This document shows positions 16,229-25,915 of a stretch of DNA of 64,000 nucleotides, one piece after another. The notes beneath the pieces are model-generated. The model worked only from the letters and a program-made list of their open reading frames with translations. It made no database searches and was not told the DNA's origin. The stretch is from Pseudomonas fluorescens (GTDB taxonomy: Bacteria > Pseudomonadota > Gammaproteobacteria > Pseudomonadales > Pseudomonadaceae), in contig NZ_CP008896.1 of the NCBI RefSeq assembly GCF_000730425.1, forward strand, positions 620,001-684,000. The letters are read 5' to 3'. Each line of letters opens with the position of its first letter. Within the stretch, counting starts at the first letter, position 1. Both the position numbers and the translations under genes were made by a program.

Positions 16229-19200
16229 ATGTCGACATACAGTGTAAAGAGCGCAGACACTCCGTTTAACGTTGTGACAGGCATGGGGCAGGGCAACACA
16301 CACCCTGAACCGACATCCTTATCGGTCAGTGCACTGCCGGCACCTGAAGTAAAAAGCGCGCCACCAACCTCACGTAATAAGTCCTCGATGCTTGGCCGGC
16401 TTACGCGAGTCAGGCTTGAATTGCCGCAGCAGCGCAAAAAGCGTGACAGCCCCACCGGCAATCGCGATTCGCCGCCGCCGGCTTTTCCATCGGCCGCAGA
16501 GGCTGCAAAAGACGATAAACAGCTGCAGGACGCTCTCACTCATTGGTTGAGCACCGGCAAACTCAAACGCAAGCCCATACCCGACAATGCTTCGATCAAG
16601 CCGTACGTGGACCTTTACCGCGACGCGGTGAAGGACGCGGCTGTGCAGGATTGGCTTGCGTCCAAAGGTTTCAGGTTATCGACAGTGCGCATTTACCGCG
16701 ACGGCGTAGAGGGAACCGTGGTTCGCGATGGCGTTGAGACGAATCAACGATTTACCACGACCGATGGGTCTGGTTGGTGGGAGGTGAGTGGCAAGGTCAG
16801 GGCGGTTGAGCGGCTCCTATCGCCCAGCGACCTGGGGATCTTGCTGCCAGAGCCGAACACTGGTGACTTTATTCACGTTGACGTCATTCTCGATTTTTAC
16901 GGGGTCAAGACACCAAACGAAAGCGGCAGTGGCACGCAGCTTGGCAAGCAACTTAAAGAAGAAGGCTGGCCCGGGATTCCCGAGCAAAAGCGCACCGATT
17001 GGCATCAGCAGTACACCCAACTCTTGCAGCAGAACAGCGACCAGGATGACCGTCCGCGTCTGGCCACTCAGTTGCAGGCGCTGGTCGAGGGCAAGGCACA
17101 GGATGACGATCTCGACCTGGCCGCGCAGAGTGTGGATATCGATCCCCAGTCGAGCCTGGCACAGAAAAGCCGCCCGCTACGGGAGCGTTTTGCGCAGTTC
17201 ATGGCAACCCCTGCCTTCAGGGCGTTCGTCGATAAAATCGGTTTTGGCCAGGACGGTCACGTTTATCGCATCCATGATGGGCAGTTGGAACTACGCAACC
17301 GCCTGAGTCGTTGGACTTCGCTGCAAGCCTTTCTCGATGACGAGATCAGCAAGACTCTGGTTTTAGGCAGCGCAGAGGAAAAGGCCCGGGCCCTTGAGCT
17401 GAATGCAAGCTTGAATCGGTTGGTGGACATGGGCAAGGAAACCGGTGGCGCCCTGTATTCTGTCCCCCTGTATGACCTGCGCCAGGTCCTGGAGTATTCC
17501 GGGCTGGGGGCTCCTGACTCCGTCGCACAGGCACGTGTGGCACTCGACTGGCTGAACAATCAATTGCCCCCGGCGCCGATGGTGGCGGACTACGCGGGTT
17601 TAACACCCTACACCTGGGGGCCAGGGGCGCTGTCGCCCAACGACATCACGGTGCTGAGAACCCAAGCCAGCAGGCCGGGTTCGGTCACCGCACTGTTGTG
17701 CGACTTTTCGGCCGGGCCGAACCTGCCTGCCGACCCGGATCTGCAGCTTCAAGCGTTCTTCGATTCGCCCAGAGCCCTGGTTAAGGCACAGCAACTGGCG
17801 GTCACGCTGAATCTGGCTGAGGTCGCAGACGGCGCGGCGCTGACAAGGGGCGCTCGCCACCAACTGCTGGCGGTCGCGATCAAGGCAAGTGTGGTCAGCG
17901 ATGTGCCAGGTGTGCCAGGCGTGGTTGCCGGCTATGAGATCTATCAACCGAGCAACCTCGGCCGCTCGATAAACCAAGTGCGCCAGGATATCCAAACGCA
18001 TTTGATTGAACGCAAGGGGGCCAGCGCCAGCGCTGCACCATTGATCGCCCACCTGTTACTGGCACAGGCGGCCCCTGAGTTTCTGATCAAGCCAACGCCG
18101 AGTGTGCCAGCACAGGCCCCTGAAGCCCTGAAGTTGCAGCCTGGGCAGGTGAGCATCGGTTCGACTGCTTGGCTGAACCTGCGTCTGGGCTGCGCCATGG
18201 CTGAAAAGCTCGGAGGGGCGGGCAGTTCGCGAGCGCTGAACATCACCCAAACCCTGGCCCTGAGCCGACTCGATGCTGCGGGGCCTGCACAGGCAGAGCT
18301 GATCAAAAGCCTCGGCGCCCAACCCTTGCTGGACTGGGCGGTGATGGCCGGGATATTTCCCAAAACTTCCGATGGGCGCTACTCCCCAGGGGACTACCTG
18401 GCTGCCACACAGGCATTCACCGACCGGGAAAACAGCACTCGCGAGGCGTTCAAGACCCTGACGAGCGCACCACCCACCCGGACCAGCCTGCTGGTGCAGC
18501 AGTTGGCGACACTGTTTCCCGAATTGACTGAGGACGAGATCCGCAACTTCAAGCTCGAACTTGATACCGACGTGCCTTTTAACCCAAGGCGACATGGTCA
18601 CCTGGAGACTCGCCAGCCCTACTTGACCGAAGTGCTCCTGACTGAACAGGCGGAGAAGGACCCGCTGGTTGCCGCGGGCGATTGGGTGAGCAACCTTTTT
18701 GGCGGTGAAAAAAAGTACACATTCATTCACCCCAGCATTTCCCAGGAAACCTTTAACGAAAGAATCAAAAACCTGCCGCTAATCGCGCCTTTGGTCACGC
18801 CGGCCGTGGACCAGTACATCGCCGATACCCGTAGTGCCCAGGCAACGGTGATCCGGTTGATGATCGCCAACGCACCGCTGGAGGTGCGCCGGGCATTTGA
18901 GGTCGGCAAGCTCGAATTCTTTACCGTGCGCGAAGAGACTGGGCAGCCCTTGAAGGACGATGAGGGCGAGCATTCCAAGGTGCAGGAAAAAAGGGGCAAG
19001 CATGGCCTGTTGATACGTTACGAAACGGGGGCGGCGACCCCGAGGTTCGGCTACTACGAAGTCTTCCCAGGCTTGATGAAAATGGTCAAGCGTGAGGACT
19101 TGAGCTACCGCCTTGGGCTAAATGGCGTGACGCAAAAAGGCCAAGTCCCCCATGGGCCTTTTGCTTATGTCCAGGAGGATTTTCGCCATGCAAAGCTGGA

Positions 19201-20074
19201 GAAGTTCGACTTCCAGGCCTATTCCCAGGGCTCCGACCCGCGTCCGGGGGTAGGGTCCAAGGTCATTCTTGAGCAGGCTCGCGAGCCGTTACCCGGCCAG
19301 ATCTTGTCCAAATGGCCGGGCCCTGCCGCGGTCTATGTCCCCAATAGTTGGGCTTCGACTCGCTCGCGCGATATCACCAGGACCGTGCTCGACAACACGT
19401 TCGAGGACAAGCGCGAGCTGCTGCTGGAGTACGCCAATCAACCCACAAGGCAGCAGCGTCGCCGCAGCTACCCCTTTGATTCCGGCAAGATCCTGACCCA
19501 GGAAAACCTTAGGACGGTTCTCAGTCTTATCCCGTTTATAGGCGCGGTTGCCGACATTGCCGATGGGAACATCAAGGGCGGTATCAGGGGGCTGTTGATA
19601 GACTTTGCGTCATTTACGCTGACAGGCGGCCTGGCCAGCGCGAGGGCATTCTTCAAGGGGGTCAAGGCCGTTATCCCCTATAGCGGCCGTGCTTTTGGCC
19701 ACGGCTTGAGGGAGAGCGGGCTGCTGGTTCGTAGTGTGTTCAACCCCCTGGATGGCAGCGTCGATGTGGTGAAATCCGCACTGAAAATCACCGAGCGCGG
19801 CAAGAGGGTGCTGGCAGGTGAGTTGGTGACTGTCGGTTCAGGCATTTACCTGCCCACCATAGCCTTTGAGAAGTGCCGCTGGGGGTTGGGCGCCTATGAT
19901 GCCGTGCTTGGCAAGCCGCCTGCCGCCCCCCAACGGGTGGGCCAGTTGGGCGTGAGCCAACAGTGTGCGGTGTACGCCGTGCATATGAACGACAAGTGGT
20001 ATGCGATCGACCCGGCGACCCTTAAACCTACCGGCGCTCCCCTGAACGACTTCACGGCAGATACCGTCATGTGA
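16229..20074 (+). CDS. Large toxin-like protein of unknown function (1281 aa)
   Basis: I do not recognise a named family. There is no signal peptide; the first 90 residues are Ser/Pro/Thr-rich and basic (disordered), followed by a mainly helical body. At about residues 1090-1150 is a hydrophobic, glycine-rich stretch (LIPFIGAVADIADGNIKGGI, then further apolar residues) that could insert in a membrane. Near the C terminus are a Cys-containing segment and WYAIDPATLKPTGAPL, a kind of ending I associate with very large Pseudomonas toxin-like proteins. This layout (disordered start, helical body, hydrophobic hairpin, short globular end) suggests an exported effector, but this is inference. No immunity-like gene, PAAR, VgrG or secretion gene lies nearby, and no hrp box is visible upstream. 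The gene is intact and stands alone. Confidence 0.72.
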   Translation: MSTYSVKSADTPFNVVTGMGQGNTHPEPTSLSVSALPAPEVKSAPPTSRNKSSMLGRLTRVRLELPQQRKKRDSPTGNRDSPPPAFPSAAEAAKDDKQLQDALTHWLSTGKLKRKPIPDNASIKPYVDLYRDAVKDAAVQDWLASKGFRLSTVRIYRDGVEGTVVRDGVETNQRFTTTDGSGWWEVSGKVRAVERLLSPSDLGILLPEPNTGDFIHVDVILDFYGVKTPNESGSGTQLGKQLKEEGWPGIPEQKRTDWHQQYTQLLQQNSDQDDRPRLATQLQALVEGKAQDDDLDLAAQSVDIDPQSSLAQKSRPLRERFAQFMATPAFRAFVDKIGFGQDGHVYRIHDGQLELRNRLSRWTSLQAFLDDEISKTLVLGSAEEKARALELNASLNRLVDMGKETGGALYSVPLYDLRQVLEYSGLGAPDSVAQARVALDWLNNQLPPAPMVADYAGLTPYTWGPGALSPNDITVLRTQASRPGSVTALLCDFSAGPNLPADPDLQLQAFFDSPRALVKAQQLAVTLNLAEVADGAALTRGARHQLLAVAIKASVVSDVPGVPGVVAGYEIYQPSNLGRSINQVRQDIQTHLIERKGASASAAPLIAHLLLAQAAPEFLIKPTPSVPAQAPEALKLQPGQVSIGSTAWLNLRLGCAMAEKLGGAGSSRALNITQTLALSRLDAAGPAQAELIKSLGAQPLLDWAVMAGIFPKTSDGRYSPGDYLAATQAFTDRENSTREAFKTLTSAPPTRTSLLVQQLATLFPELTEDEIRNFKLELDTDVPFNPRRHGHLETRQPYLTEVLLTEQAEKDPLVAAGDWVSNLFGGEKKYTFIHPSISQETFNERIKNLPLIAPLVTPAVDQYIADTRSAQATVIRLMIANAPLEVRRAFEVGKLEFFTVREETGQPLKDDEGEHSKVQEKRGKHGLLIRYETGAATPRFGYYEVFPGLMKMVKREDLSYRLGLNGVTQKGQVPHGPFAYVQEDFRHAKLEKFDFQAYSQGSDPRPGVGSKVILEQAREPLPGQILSKWPGPAAVYVPNSWASTRSRDITRTVLDNTFEDKRELLLEYANQPTRQQRRRSYPFDSGKILTQENLRTVLSLIPFIGAVADIADGNIKGGIRGLLIDFASFTLTGGLASARAFFKGVKAVIPYSGRAFGHGLRESGLLVRSVFNPLDGSVDVVKSALKITERGKRVLAGELVTVGSGIYLPTIAFEKCRWGLGAYDAVLGKPPAAPQRVGQLGVSQQCAVYAVHMNDKWYAIDPATLKPTGAPLNDFTADTVM

Positions 20075-20093
20075 AAACCGGGTGGGCATCCGC

Positions 20094-21299
20094 TCAACGC
20101 GCTGCCGGGGCCGGCCACAGCGCAATGAGCAGCAGCAGGGCGGCGGCGACCAGGTACGGTAGCCGCGGCTCGACGGCATAGATCAGGGTCCCGGCCAGAG
20201 GCCCGACCACCACGCCCAAGCCTTGTGCTGCACCCACTGAACCGGCTGTAGCGCCTTGTTCCGAGGCATCCACCGCGTTGGCCGCCAGTGCGGCGAACGA
20301 TGGGAAGATCCAGCCCATACCGGCCGCCGAGACGAAGAAGCACAGCCAGAGGATCCATGCCGTATCGGCGAACATGCTGCCGGCAAACCCCAGGGCCGAG
20401 ACGATGGCGCCGACGCGGATCATCCGCAGCGGCGGCCATTGGAGTTTGCGCACCAGCAATTGCGAGCAGATCAGGGCCAGGCCAACCATCGTCAGGGCAA
20501 TCCCGGCGGTTTGGGCGGCGTCGGCCGGGTTCATTTTCAGACGATCCAGGGCAAAAAAGCCCACGGTGATCTGGGCGATGGACACACAAAGCATGGCGGC
20601 AAAGGCCACCACCAGCGGCCGGCGCAAGCGTGGGTCAGAGAGGTTGACGGCCTTGGGCGGTTGCTTGAGGTGCAGTTCCTGGCGTGGCAGTTTCACCAGC
20701 AACACCAGAAAACCCAGCATCGGCAGCAGCGCCATGGCATAGAACGGCAGGCTCAGGCTGTAGCGGGCCAGCAGCGCGGCAATCGCCGGCCCCAGCACCA
20801 GGCCGCAGGCATTGGCCGCCCCCAGCGAGGCCATGGCTTTGGCGCGGTGGGCAGGCTCGATGTTGTCGGCGATCAGCGCATAGCCACCCACTGGAATCGC
20901 GGCGTAGAACACCCCGATCAAGCCACGCCCCAGCACCAGCCCGATAAACGCCAGCATGGCCGAGGGCAGCAACTGCAGGGAGGCGTCGATAAACACGCAC
21001 AGCGCCCAGTACGCCAGGGTGAAACCGCCAGTGCCCAGCAGCAGCACTCGCCGCCGACCCACGCGGTCACTGGCCTGGCCCCAGGGGCGTGCCAACAGCA
21101 TCCAGATCACCCCGGATACGGTCACCGCCGTACCGGCCTGCCACGTCGCCAGCCCCAGCACTCGGGCGATGGGGCCGATCAGCGAGACGAACGCCATCAT
21201 CGCCATGGTGCAGGCCATATTGGCGATCAGCAGGGGGCGCAGGTTGAATGAGACGGTGGTGGGCAAGGCCGCATCAATGCGGGTGGCCGAATCGGGCAT
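20094..21299 (-). CDS. Major facilitator superfamily drug/metabolite exporter
   Basis: A 401-residue, 12-segment MFS carrier of the DHA1 type. The motif A loop between segments 2 and 3 reads ARPWGQASDRVGRRRVLLLG, and motif C-like glycine-rich segments occur in helix 5 (LGAANACGLVLGPAIAALL) and again in the second half (SVGAAQGLGVVVGPLAGTL), which is typical of drug/H+ antiporters. It probably exports a small molecule, possibly a siderophore-like one given the iron-uptake operon beside it, but nothing in the sequence fixes the substrate. It converges on the large toxin-like gene with 19 bp between stops and lies beyond a REP pair from the efe operon, so it is a separate unit. Confidence 0.86.
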   Translation of the reverse strand: MPDSATRIDAALPTTVSFNLRPLLIANMACTMAMMAFVSLIGPIARVLGLATWQAGTAVTVSGVIWMLLARPWGQASDRVGRRRVLLLGTGGFTLAYWALCVFIDASLQLLPSAMLAFIGLVLGRGLIGVFYAAIPVGGYALIADNIEPAHRAKAMASLGAANACGLVLGPAIAALLARYSLSLPFYAMALLPMLGFLVLLVKLPRQELHLKQPPKAVNLSDPRLRRPLVVAFAAMLCVSIAQITVGFFALDRLKMNPADAAQTAGIALTMVGLALICSQLLVRKLQWPPLRMIRVGAIVSALGFAGSMFADTAWILWLCFFVSAAGMGWIFPSFAALAANAVDASEQGATAGSVGAAQGLGVVVGPLAGTLIYAVEPRLPYLVAAALLLLIALWPAPAAR

Positions 21300-21420
21300 G
21301 GGAAATCTTCCGTGAGTGGGATCGATTGAACGTTATAGGTAAGACGGTTAAACGCAAAGCGCGATTAACCGAGATGATAGGGGTCTACAGCGGTGTGCGG
21401 GCTTGTACCTTTTCTGCTGG

Positions 21421-21539
21421 CTGACAGACCGCCATCGCCGGCAAGCCGGCTCCTACAGGGGTTCTCGGTCGGGCAGAAGTATTGGCCACGCCACAAATCA
21501 AATGTAGGAGCCGGCTTGCCGGCGATGGCGACCTGTCAG
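21421..21539. repeat. Long inverted REP pair after the efe operon
   Basis: The 37-base arms (21421-21457 and 21503-21539) match as inverted repeats at 35 of 37 positions, including CTGACAG/CTGTCAG ends outside the usual REP core. The TGA stop of the leftward M75 gene (21536-21538) lies in the outer end of the right arm. This pair could act as a transcript-end structure. Confidence 0.8.
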
Positions 21540-22348
21540 TTCAACCCCAACTTGCCGCGCAGGGTCGAGAGGTCTTCGGCCAGGGTATTGACCGGTCCGA
21601 CCAGGGCCTTACGGTCGTTTTCCTTGACCTTGTCATAGGTTTCAAAGCCGCCATCGGCCGTCTTGTACTTGGCCAGGACGGTGTCCACCGTGGCGAAGTT
21701 TTTGTCGACCTTGGCCAAGAACACCTTGTCCTGCTGCTCGATCTGCCCGCGGAACAGGTCGACGATCTTCTTCGCCCCGTCAATATTGCCCTGGAAGTCA
21801 TACAGGTCGGTGTGGCTGTAGCGGTCTTCCTCGCCGGAGATCTTGGTAGCGGCCACTTCTTCGAGCAATGCGGCAGCGCCACCGACGACTTTCTCTGGCG
21901 GGAAGGTCAGGCCGGCGACGCGGGCTTGCAGATCCTTGACGTCTTTGCTCAAGCCATCGGCGAGGGGGCCCAGGCCCTGGGTGCTGTGCTCGGCAAACAG
22001 GCTGTATTCAATACGGTGGAACCCGGTGAAATCCTCGGCCTTCACACCTTTTTCGTGATCGTCGACCCGGGAGTCGATCGAGGCGTCGAGGTCGCTGAAC
22101 AACTCAGCGATGGGCTCGATGGCCTCGTAGTGCACGCGGGTGGGGGCGTAGAGTTTTTTTGCAGTGGCCAGGTCGCCTTTTTTCACGGCATCGGTGAAAG
22201 CCTGGGTCTGGGTTACCAGTTCATCGATCTTGTCGGTGACGTAGATCTTGTAGTCCGACACCGGGCCTACCAGGTCCAGGGGCGCCGGCGCGGCAAAGGC
22301 GGCGAGCGGAGAAAGGGTCAACAACAACGCGAGAGACGACTTTTTCAT
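21536..22348 (-). CDS. Second EfeO/EfeM-type M75 periplasmic protein
   Basis: A 270-residue protein with a Sec signal peptide ([20 protein letters not shown]) and one imelysin-like M75 domain. The hallmark HxxE appears as [12 protein letters not shown] (about residue 116), followed by [17 protein letters not shown]. It lacks the N-terminal cupredoxin domain of full EfeO and so matches the EfeM form. M75 proteins are thought to bind ferrous iron in the periplasm and hand it to EfeU. It is the last gene of the efeU-efeO-efeB operon, 27 bp after efeB. A full EfeO is also present, so this looks like a retained duplicate with a specialised role. Its stop codon lies in the REP arm. Confidence 0.86.
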   Translation of the reverse strand: MKKSSLALLLTLSPLAAFAAPAPLDLVGPVSDYKIYVTDKIDELVTQTQAFTDAVKKGDLATAKKLYAPTRVHYEAIEPIAELFSDLDASIDSRVDDHEKGVKAEDFTGFHRIEYSLFAEHSTQGLGPLADGLSKDVKDLQARVAGLTFPPEKVVGGAAALLEEVAATKISGEEDRYSHTDLYDFQGNIDGAKKIVDLFRGQIEQQDKVFLAKVDKNFATVDTVLAKYKTADGGFETYDKVKENDRKALVGPVNTLAEDLSTLRGKLGLN

Positions 22349-22375
22349 GGGGCGGTTTCCGCTGTGGACTGGGTT

Positions 22376-23659
22376 TTAAGTGTTGGCAGTGGCGTGCAGC
22401 AAGGTGCGACCGATGAAATCCCTGGGCCCGGTGACGCCCGGCAGCGTGAAGAAGTACCCGCCGCCCACCGGCTTGAGGTATTCCTCCAGGGGTTCGCCAT
22501 TGAGCCGGGTCTGCACGGTAATGAAGCCTTTCTCCAGGTCTGCCTGATAGCAGATAAACAACAGGCCCATGTCCAACTGGCCGTTCTTGTTCACGCCGTT
22601 GGAGTAGTTGAACGGCCGGCGCAGGATCAGGTTGGCCTGGGTTGCGGCAGTGCGCGGGTTGGCCAGGCGGATGTGCGCATCGAGCTTGGTCAGTTTGCCT
22701 TCTGGGTCGTTGCGGTAGTCGGGCACCTGGGCTTCGCTGTGACCGCCCATGGGCGCGCCGCTGGCCTTGACCCGGCCGATGATGCTTTCTTGTTCCTGCA
22801 AGGGCGTGCGGTCCCAGCGCTCGACGAAATTGCGGATGATTCGCACGGCCTGGTAGCTGCCATTGGCGGCCCAGGCGGGCTCGTCACTGCCGGGTTGGAC
22901 CCAGACCAGTTGGTCCATGGCTTTTGTGTCGGTGGAGTCCGGGTTGGCCGAGCCGTCGCGAAAACCCAGGAAATTGCGCGCACTCTGTGCCGGTTGCCCG
23001 GCCCGGGCAGGCGCCTGGGGCGGTACGCTGCCTTCCTGTTTCCAGCGCACCAGCAACAGGTCCGGCAGGTTTTTCACGATATCGCGCAGGGCGTGGATAT
23101 TGGTGTCGGGCGTGTTGGCGCTGAACTGCAGGCTCAGGTCCCCGTGGCACTGCGCCGGCTCCAGAGCGTCGTTGGGGAAGCCGACCATACGAACCAAGCG
23201 TCTGGGCTTGGCGCCCGCCAGGCCGAAACGCTCATCGAACAGCGACTCGCCCACCGATACGGTAATCGTCAGGTTATCCGGGGTGACCACCGGGCCGAGA
23301 ATCCCGGAGTCGGTGGGCGGTAGTTTCGGGTCGACTTGCGGCACGCTGCCGCCGGTCATCAAAAAGCCGATGCGCTCGTTGAGGGTGCGAAACAGCCGCT
23401 CCAGGTCCTCGCGGTCGCTGGCCAAGACATCGAACGCCACCAGCATCCCGCAGGCCGGGCGCGGGGTGACGATGCCACTCTGGTGCTTGCCGTGGAAGGC
23501 ATGGTGGTCCTGGGTTTTCTCGCTGCTGGGCGCGGCAGTGACCTGGGCTGCCGCCATGGCCGGACAACTGAGGCTGCTGCCGGCAATCGCCGCGCCAGTG
23601 GCGGCCATGCCCAGCAACACACGGCGGCGCTGGGCGTTGAACTGTTCTGAGTCGCTCAT
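22376..23659 (-). CDS. efeB: EfeB, Tat-exported Dyp-type haem peroxidase
   Basis: A 427-residue deferrochelatase/peroxidase. It has a twin-arginine signal (AQRRRVLLGMAATGAAIAG), so it is exported folded with haem. The Dyp signature is LGFRDGSANP (GxxDG, about residue 230), and the proximal haem His and distal Arg regions fall where expected (GGHSEAQVPDYRND; RNFVERWDRTP). In E. coli, EfeB takes electrons from Fe(II), helping uptake by EfeU, and has been reported to release iron from haem. The gene lies 14 bp after efeO and belongs to the Fur-controlled operon. Length and motifs are normal for the family. Confidence 0.93.
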   Translation of the reverse strand: MSDSEQFNAQRRRVLLGMAATGAAIAGSSLSCPAMAAAQVTAAPSSEKTQDHHAFHGKHQSGIVTPRPACGMLVAFDVLASDREDLERLFRTLNERIGFLMTGGSVPQVDPKLPPTDSGILGPVVTPDNLTITVSVGESLFDERFGLAGAKPRRLVRMVGFPNDALEPAQCHGDLSLQFSANTPDTNIHALRDIVKNLPDLLLVRWKQEGSVPPQAPARAGQPAQSARNFLGFRDGSANPDSTDTKAMDQLVWVQPGSDEPAWAANGSYQAVRIIRNFVERWDRTPLQEQESIIGRVKASGAPMGGHSEAQVPDYRNDPEGKLTKLDAHIRLANPRTAATQANLILRRPFNYSNGVNKNGQLDMGLLFICYQADLEKGFITVQTRLNGEPLEEYLKPVGGGYFFTLPGVTGPRDFIGRTLLHATANT

Positions 23660-23673
23660 CTAGTCGGTCGTCT

Positions 23674-24870
23674 TCACTTAAGGCCGGAAAGGCCAAGGGC
23701 TGGGTCGATTCCATCGAGTGCGGCGGCCAGAACCTTGGCCTTTTCGGCGATCTGCTGACGCTGATCGGCGGTAACGCTGTCATAGGTGCGGTAGTGGCCA
23801 TCGACCTGCAGGCTGTCGAGTTGCGCCGCGAAGGTGTTGACCGCGCTATCGATCCCCGGTAACAGAGCCGTGGCGGACTTGGCCAACAACGGCCGCATCA
23901 GGTCCAGCACCTTGCGCGTCACCGCAAGGTTCGCGGCGAAGCCGTTCAGGTCGAGGTGGCTGTAACGCTCCTCCTCACCAGTGGTGGCGCGTACATCGGC
24001 CAGGCTGTTGAGGTTGCGCACCAGGATGCTCAGCAGTTGCTCGGGCGGCAGCGATTGCGCGAGCAACTGCTGCTTGAGGGCAGTGACATCGGCCAGCAGG
24101 CGCTGGGCAATGGGGCCCAGGCCGTCGAGGCTGTGTTGCGCGAACAGACCGTACTCCAGGCGATGGAAGCCGCTGAAGGCCGGGTCTTGTTCGCGCTTTT
24201 CGAAATAATCGGCACGGGCATTGATCGCATTGTCCAGCTCGGCCAGGCGCTGGGCCGCCGGGGCCAGTCGTTGGTAGGCCTCGCGCGCCGGCAGGTACAG
24301 GGACTGGGCTTGTGTGAGGTCGCCGGCGGCAATTGCCTGTTCGAGGGCATTGACGGCCTTGATCAAGGCGCCGCCCTGGCTGCTCAGATACACGCGAAAC
24401 TCCGACAGCGGGCCGATAAAGGCAACCATCGACGGCTTGGCTCTGGCCTGAGCGTCGGACTCGGCAGTCGGTGTCACATGCAGGGTGCCACGGGGGTTGC
24501 TCAGCAGGCCGCAGGTGATGGTGTAGTCGCCCGGCGGCAGGTTGGCGTTGATCAGCTGGCTCAGGCCGGGGGCAATGTTTTCGCGCTCCTCGAGCACCAG
24601 TACGCCATCGAGAATTTCCCACTCCACCGCACGATCCGAACGGTTGATGATGCGAAAGCTCGCGCGGCCTGCCGGCACCGTCAGGGCATTGGGCTCGCAG
24701 GCATGGGCGTGGATGATCACGGGGATTTCATTGTGATTGACCAGGCGTTTGGCGGCGGCCAATTGGGCGGCGTAATAGAACAGACCACCGGCGGCGATCA
24801 TCACGATCACCGAGCCGGCTAGCGCCCAGCGCAAGGCGCGGGGTGGCGAGGCAGGGGCTTGGTTTGGCAA
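23674..24870 (-). CDS. efeO: EfeO, cupredoxin-M75 iron-binding protein
   Basis: A 398-residue protein with three parts: an N-terminal membrane segment (residues about 14-34), a cupredoxin-like domain (residues about 45-135, with HACEPNALTVPAG and two Cys that could bind a metal), and an M75 domain with the HxxE motif in FHRLEYGLFAQHS and GEEERYSHLDL. E. coli EfeO is periplasmic with a cleaved signal; here the first segment has no obvious cleavage site (it runs into YYAAQLAAAKR), so the protein may stay anchored. It is proposed to bind Fe(II)/Fe(III) and deliver iron to EfeU. It starts 9 bp after the efeU stop. Confidence 0.92.
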   Translation of the reverse strand: MPNQAPASPPRALRWALAGSVIVMIAAGGLFYYAAQLAAAKRLVNHNEIPVIIHAHACEPNALTVPAGRASFRIINRSDRAVEWEILDGVLVLEERENIAPGLSQLINANLPPGDYTITCGLLSNPRGTLHVTPTAESDAQARAKPSMVAFIGPLSEFRVYLSSQGGALIKAVNALEQAIAAGDLTQAQSLYLPAREAYQRLAPAAQRLAELDNAINARADYFEKREQDPAFSGFHRLEYGLFAQHSLDGLGPIAQRLLADVTALKQQLLAQSLPPEQLLSILVRNLNSLADVRATTGEEERYSHLDLNGFAANLAVTRKVLDLMRPLLAKSATALLPGIDSAVNTFAAQLDSLQVDGHYRTYDSVTADQRQQIAEKAKVLAAALDGIDPALGLSGLK

Positions 24871-24879
24871 AGGACAACC

Positions 24880-25713
24880 TTACTGGCTGGAAACGGAAGA
24901 GGGGGTGGCTGGCGCGGTGGGCATGAAGAACATCACCAACGCCACCGCCAGGTAAATCAGGTAGGCACCCAGGGTGCTGACGGTCGGCGCGTCTTGATAG
25001 CCGAGCATGCCAGCCAGCACTGAGCCCAGCGGGCCATCCATCGGCAGAGTGGCACTGAAATCGAACAGCACGCTCTGCAAGTGGTTCCACACCCCGGCTT
25101 CATGCAGGGCCTGCACCGAGTTGGCGAGGATGCCGGCGGCCACCACCAGGATGAACAACCCGGTCCAGCGAAAGAACGCACCGAGGTTCAGACGCATGCT
25201 GCCGCTGTAGATCAGCACGCCCACGATAATCGCCAGTACCAGGCCGAGCAGGGCGCCGATGGGGGCAGCGGGGCCTTCGCTCTGCTGGAAGACGGCCAAC
25301 AGGAAGAACACCGTTTCCAGGCCTTCGCGGGCTACGGCGAAAAACACCATGGCGATCAGTGCGATGACCTGGTTGCGCGAGCCGGCCAAGGCGTGATCCA
25401 GGGATTGGTGCAGGGAATGTTTGATCGAGCGTGCGACCTTGCGCATCCAGAACACCATGGAACTGAGGATGCCTACGGCCAGCAGGCCAACGATGCCTTC
25501 GAACAGTTCCTGTTGTTTTTGCGGGAATTCGGCGCTGACCAGTTCCAGGCCGCCACCGACCAGCAGGGCCAGGGCGGCGGCGAGAAACACCCCGATCCAC
25601 ACCGCTGGCATCCATTGGCCGCGGCCGGTCTGTTGCAGGTAGCTGGCGATAATGCCAACGATCAATGCAGCTTCAATGCCTTCGCGCAGCATGATGAGAA
25701 AGGGGACAAGCAT
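24880..25713 (-). CDS. efeU: EfeU/FTR1-type ferrous iron permease
   Basis: A 277-residue inner-membrane protein of the oxidase-dependent iron transporter family. Both iron-binding REGxE motifs are intact: LREGIEAALIV in the first helix and AREGLETVFFL in the middle. About seven hydrophobic segments are visible. EfeU carries iron across the inner membrane, with EfeO and EfeB as periplasmic partners. I chose the ATG at 25713 because MLVPFLIMLREG aligns with the start of known EfeU proteins; an upstream TTG would add four residues. It heads the operon, and a Fur box lies about 40 bp upstream, so expression should rise under iron limitation. Confidence 0.93.
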   Translation of the reverse strand: MLVPFLIMLREGIEAALIVGIIASYLQQTGRGQWMPAVWIGVFLAAALALLVGGGLELVSAEFPQKQQELFEGIVGLLAVGILSSMVFWMRKVARSIKHSLHQSLDHALAGSRNQVIALIAMVFFAVAREGLETVFFLLAVFQQSEGPAAPIGALLGLVLAIIVGVLIYSGSMRLNLGAFFRWTGLFILVVAAGILANSVQALHEAGVWNHLQSVLFDFSATLPMDGPLGSVLAGMLGYQDAPTVSTLGAYLIYLAVALVMFFMPTAPATPSSVSSQ

Positions 25714-25753
25714 CGGGCACCGCAACGTAATTAGTTAGGGTGCTAAGTTGTAA

Positions 25754-25772
25754 CATAATGATACTCATTACT
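25754..25772 (-). promoter_or_regulatory. Fur box of the efe operon
   Basis: The 19 bases centred on TAATGATACTCATTA match the E. coli Fur consensus (GATAATGATAATCATTATC) at 15 of 19 positions, with an intact central dyad. It lies about 40-60 bp upstream of efeU, where Fe-Fur binding would block the promoter. Confidence 0.85.
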
Positions 25773-25837
25773 AAACAGCGGATCTTGACGTTTTCTGAAC
25801 AGCGACTGAACAGCCCTCTAAATGCCGCCCTAAGCCC

Positions 25838-25915
25838 TGTAGGAGCCGGCTTGCCGGCGATAGCGCCTCATCGTTGCCTGACAGACCGCAATCGCCGGCA
25901 AGCCGGCTCCTACAC
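25838..25915. repeat. REP element pair upstream of the AraC gene
   Basis: TGTAGGAGCCGGCTTGCCGGCG (from 25838; one copy) is mirrored by CGCCGGCAAGCCGGCTCCTACA ending at 25914, with TGACAGACCGC between, the same flank as in the pair at 21421. It lies between the Fur box and the AraC gene, inside a gap with no other gene. Confidence 0.85.
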
